This document shows, piece after piece, positions 63,362 to 64,000 of a DNA stretch of 64,000 nt (positions are counted from its first letter, which is position 1; every line of letters starts with the position of its first letter). The notes below the pieces were generated by a model. That model was not told the DNA's origin and ran no database searches. It was given only the letters and a program-made list of their open reading frames with translations. This DNA is from UTCHB3 sp964371075 (lineage in GTDB: Bacteria > Bacteroidota > Ignavibacteria > Ignavibacteriales > Ignavibacteriaceae). A program made the translations under genes and the position numbers. The stretch lies in NCBI GenBank assembly GCA_964371075.1, contig CAYJKN010000007.1, positions 1 to 64,000 of the forward strand. Direction: 5' to 3'.

Positions 63362-63595
63362 CTAATCTACGATTTCCAGTATTGCGCGCTTGCCTTCTTT
63401 TGCAGCTACGGCAGTAAGTAGTGTCCTCATTGCTTGTGCGGTTTTGCCTTGTTTTCCTATCACTTTTCCAATATCATTGGCATCAACCTTCAATGCGAAT
63501 ACCACTCGCTTCTCCTCCTCCGATTTGACCTCAACCAATACCTTGTCAGGATAATCAACAAGATGTTTGGAGATGAATTCAACAAATTCCTGCAT
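63362..63595 (-). CDS. khpA: KH-domain RNA-binding protein
   Basis: A 77-aa single KH-domain protein of the KhpA (YlqC) family. The GXXG-type loop GKQGKTAQAM follows the DANDIGKVIG helix. GGAGGA upstream fixes the ATG at 63595. KhpA proteins act in RNA binding and division control with KhpB in Gram-positives. Its position between rpsP and rimM is the canonical one. Confidence 0.93.
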   Translation of the reverse strand: MQEFVEFISKHLVDYPDKVLVEVKSEEEKRVVFALKVDANDIGKVIGKQGKTAQAMRTLLTAVAAKEGKRAILEIVD

Positions 63596-63651
63596 ATGGA
63601 GTCCTCCATTGAGCAAGGGGGCTTTAAGATAGTACTATGTACAGGTAAGAA

Positions 63652-64000
63652 CTAAACGTTCTCTTCAGAAGAAGCACCCTTTACTTCTGCTGTACTTTCA
63701 GAACTCTGAATATCCTCAACCACGGGTACCGAAACAATTTCATCAGCTACAGGAGCTGCTACTACTGGAGCCTCAACTTCAGGGGCAGGTGCTGCCACTA
63801 CCGGTGCCTCAACAACAGGTGCAGGAGCTGCCACTACTGGAGCTTCAACAGCAGGTGCGGGAGCTGCCACTACTGGAGCAGGAGCTGCTACAGTTTTTTT
63901 GGCTTTAACCGGCTCTTCAATTTTGCGGCCTTCTCTCCATTTTGCCATATTGGTTTCAATAGCTTCAACGGCAAAGTTCTTCTTGATCATCTGTCTCTTG
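63652..64000 (-). CDS. rpsP: Ribosomal protein bS16, C-terminal part with Ala/Pro/Val-repeat tail (partial)
   Basis: The frame is open to the window edge (…KRQMIKKN at the edge), so the conserved N-terminal S16 core lies outside. What is seen is the helical extension typical of Bacteroidota-type S16 (EAIETNMAKWREGRK) followed by a low-complexity tail of Ala-Pro-Val-Glu repeats (about residues 30-80 of the visible part) and an acidic end. The call rests on operon position before khpA-rimM-trmD-rplS and on the extension's character. Confidence 0.75.
   Translation of the reverse strand, partial: KRQMIKKNFAVEAIETNMAKWREGRKIEEPVKAKKTVAAPAPVVAAPAPAVEAPVVAAPAPVVEAPVVAAPAPEVEAPVVAAPVADEIVSVPVVEDIQSSESTAEVKGASSEENV

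Overview
The window looks like a chromosomal segment of a low-GC member of the Bacteroidota/Chlorobi side of the FCB group, most likely class Ignavibacteria. The support is three secreted proteins with C-terminal type IX secretion (T9SS type A, 'YPNPFNP') sorting domains, a short Bacteroidota-type AMP nucleosidase, a ribosomal protein S16 with a long Ala/Pro/Val tail, DUF4266/DUF3570 proteins and AT-rich intergenic DNA. The taxon is inferred from protein character only; just about 60 nt of 16S rRNA are present.

Layout: the 5' end of a 16S rRNA gene (minus strand, with leader and promoter) lies at the left edge. A sulfide:quinone reductase-like gene with a tiny basic partner follows. A long minus-strand housekeeping run (about 12.9 to 2.3 kb) carries yggS, divIVA, punA, a membrane/coiled-coil protein, ileS, a dksA-like gene, lspA, rluD, cysS and a YgjP-type metalloprotease gene. 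From 13 to 28 kb come small lipoproteins, pta, rlpA, a large alpha-2-macroglobulin-like protein, an exported TPR-CHAT protein, a LytS/LytTR two-component pair, AMP nucleosidase and fumarase. From 28.3 to 33.1 kb there is a plus-strand signalling cassette: PAS histidine kinase, sigma-54 response regulator, STAS protein and REC-PP2C phosphatase. From 33 to 43 kb are secreted T9SS cargo proteins (M14 carboxypeptidase, CotH/lamin-tail protein), AlkD, a hybrid kinase and MarC.

At 43.3-46.6 kb a compact operon (haem lipoprotein, DUF4266, DUF3570, NusG-II domain protein, ApbE) looks like an extracytoplasmic flavin/redox module. tRNA-Gln and envelope proteins follow. At 52.2-53.9 kb a Y1/HuH IS200-like transposase gene sits between two arrays of nine short palindromes each, facing one another. 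From 54 to 60 kb are DUF3467, a TPR protein, adenosine deaminase, urocanate hydratase and 3-phosphoglycerate dehydrogenase. A composite palindrome array (60.0-60.9 kb) follows, then the canonical rpsP-khpA-rimM-trmD-rplS operon at the right edge.

The most unusual content is the palindrome family. Elements at 36.0, 36.2, 52.3-52.8, 53.4-53.9 and 60.0-60.9 kb use at least six different hairpin stems but share one architecture: a 6-bp stem, a 3-4 nt loop, a 3-nt spacer and a constant 'foot' ATATTCGTAG(C). Changing stems with conserved pairing and a constant foot, centred on a single-domain HuH transposase, resemble a REP/RAYT ('REPtron') system but with a different layout from the gammaproteobacterial ones.
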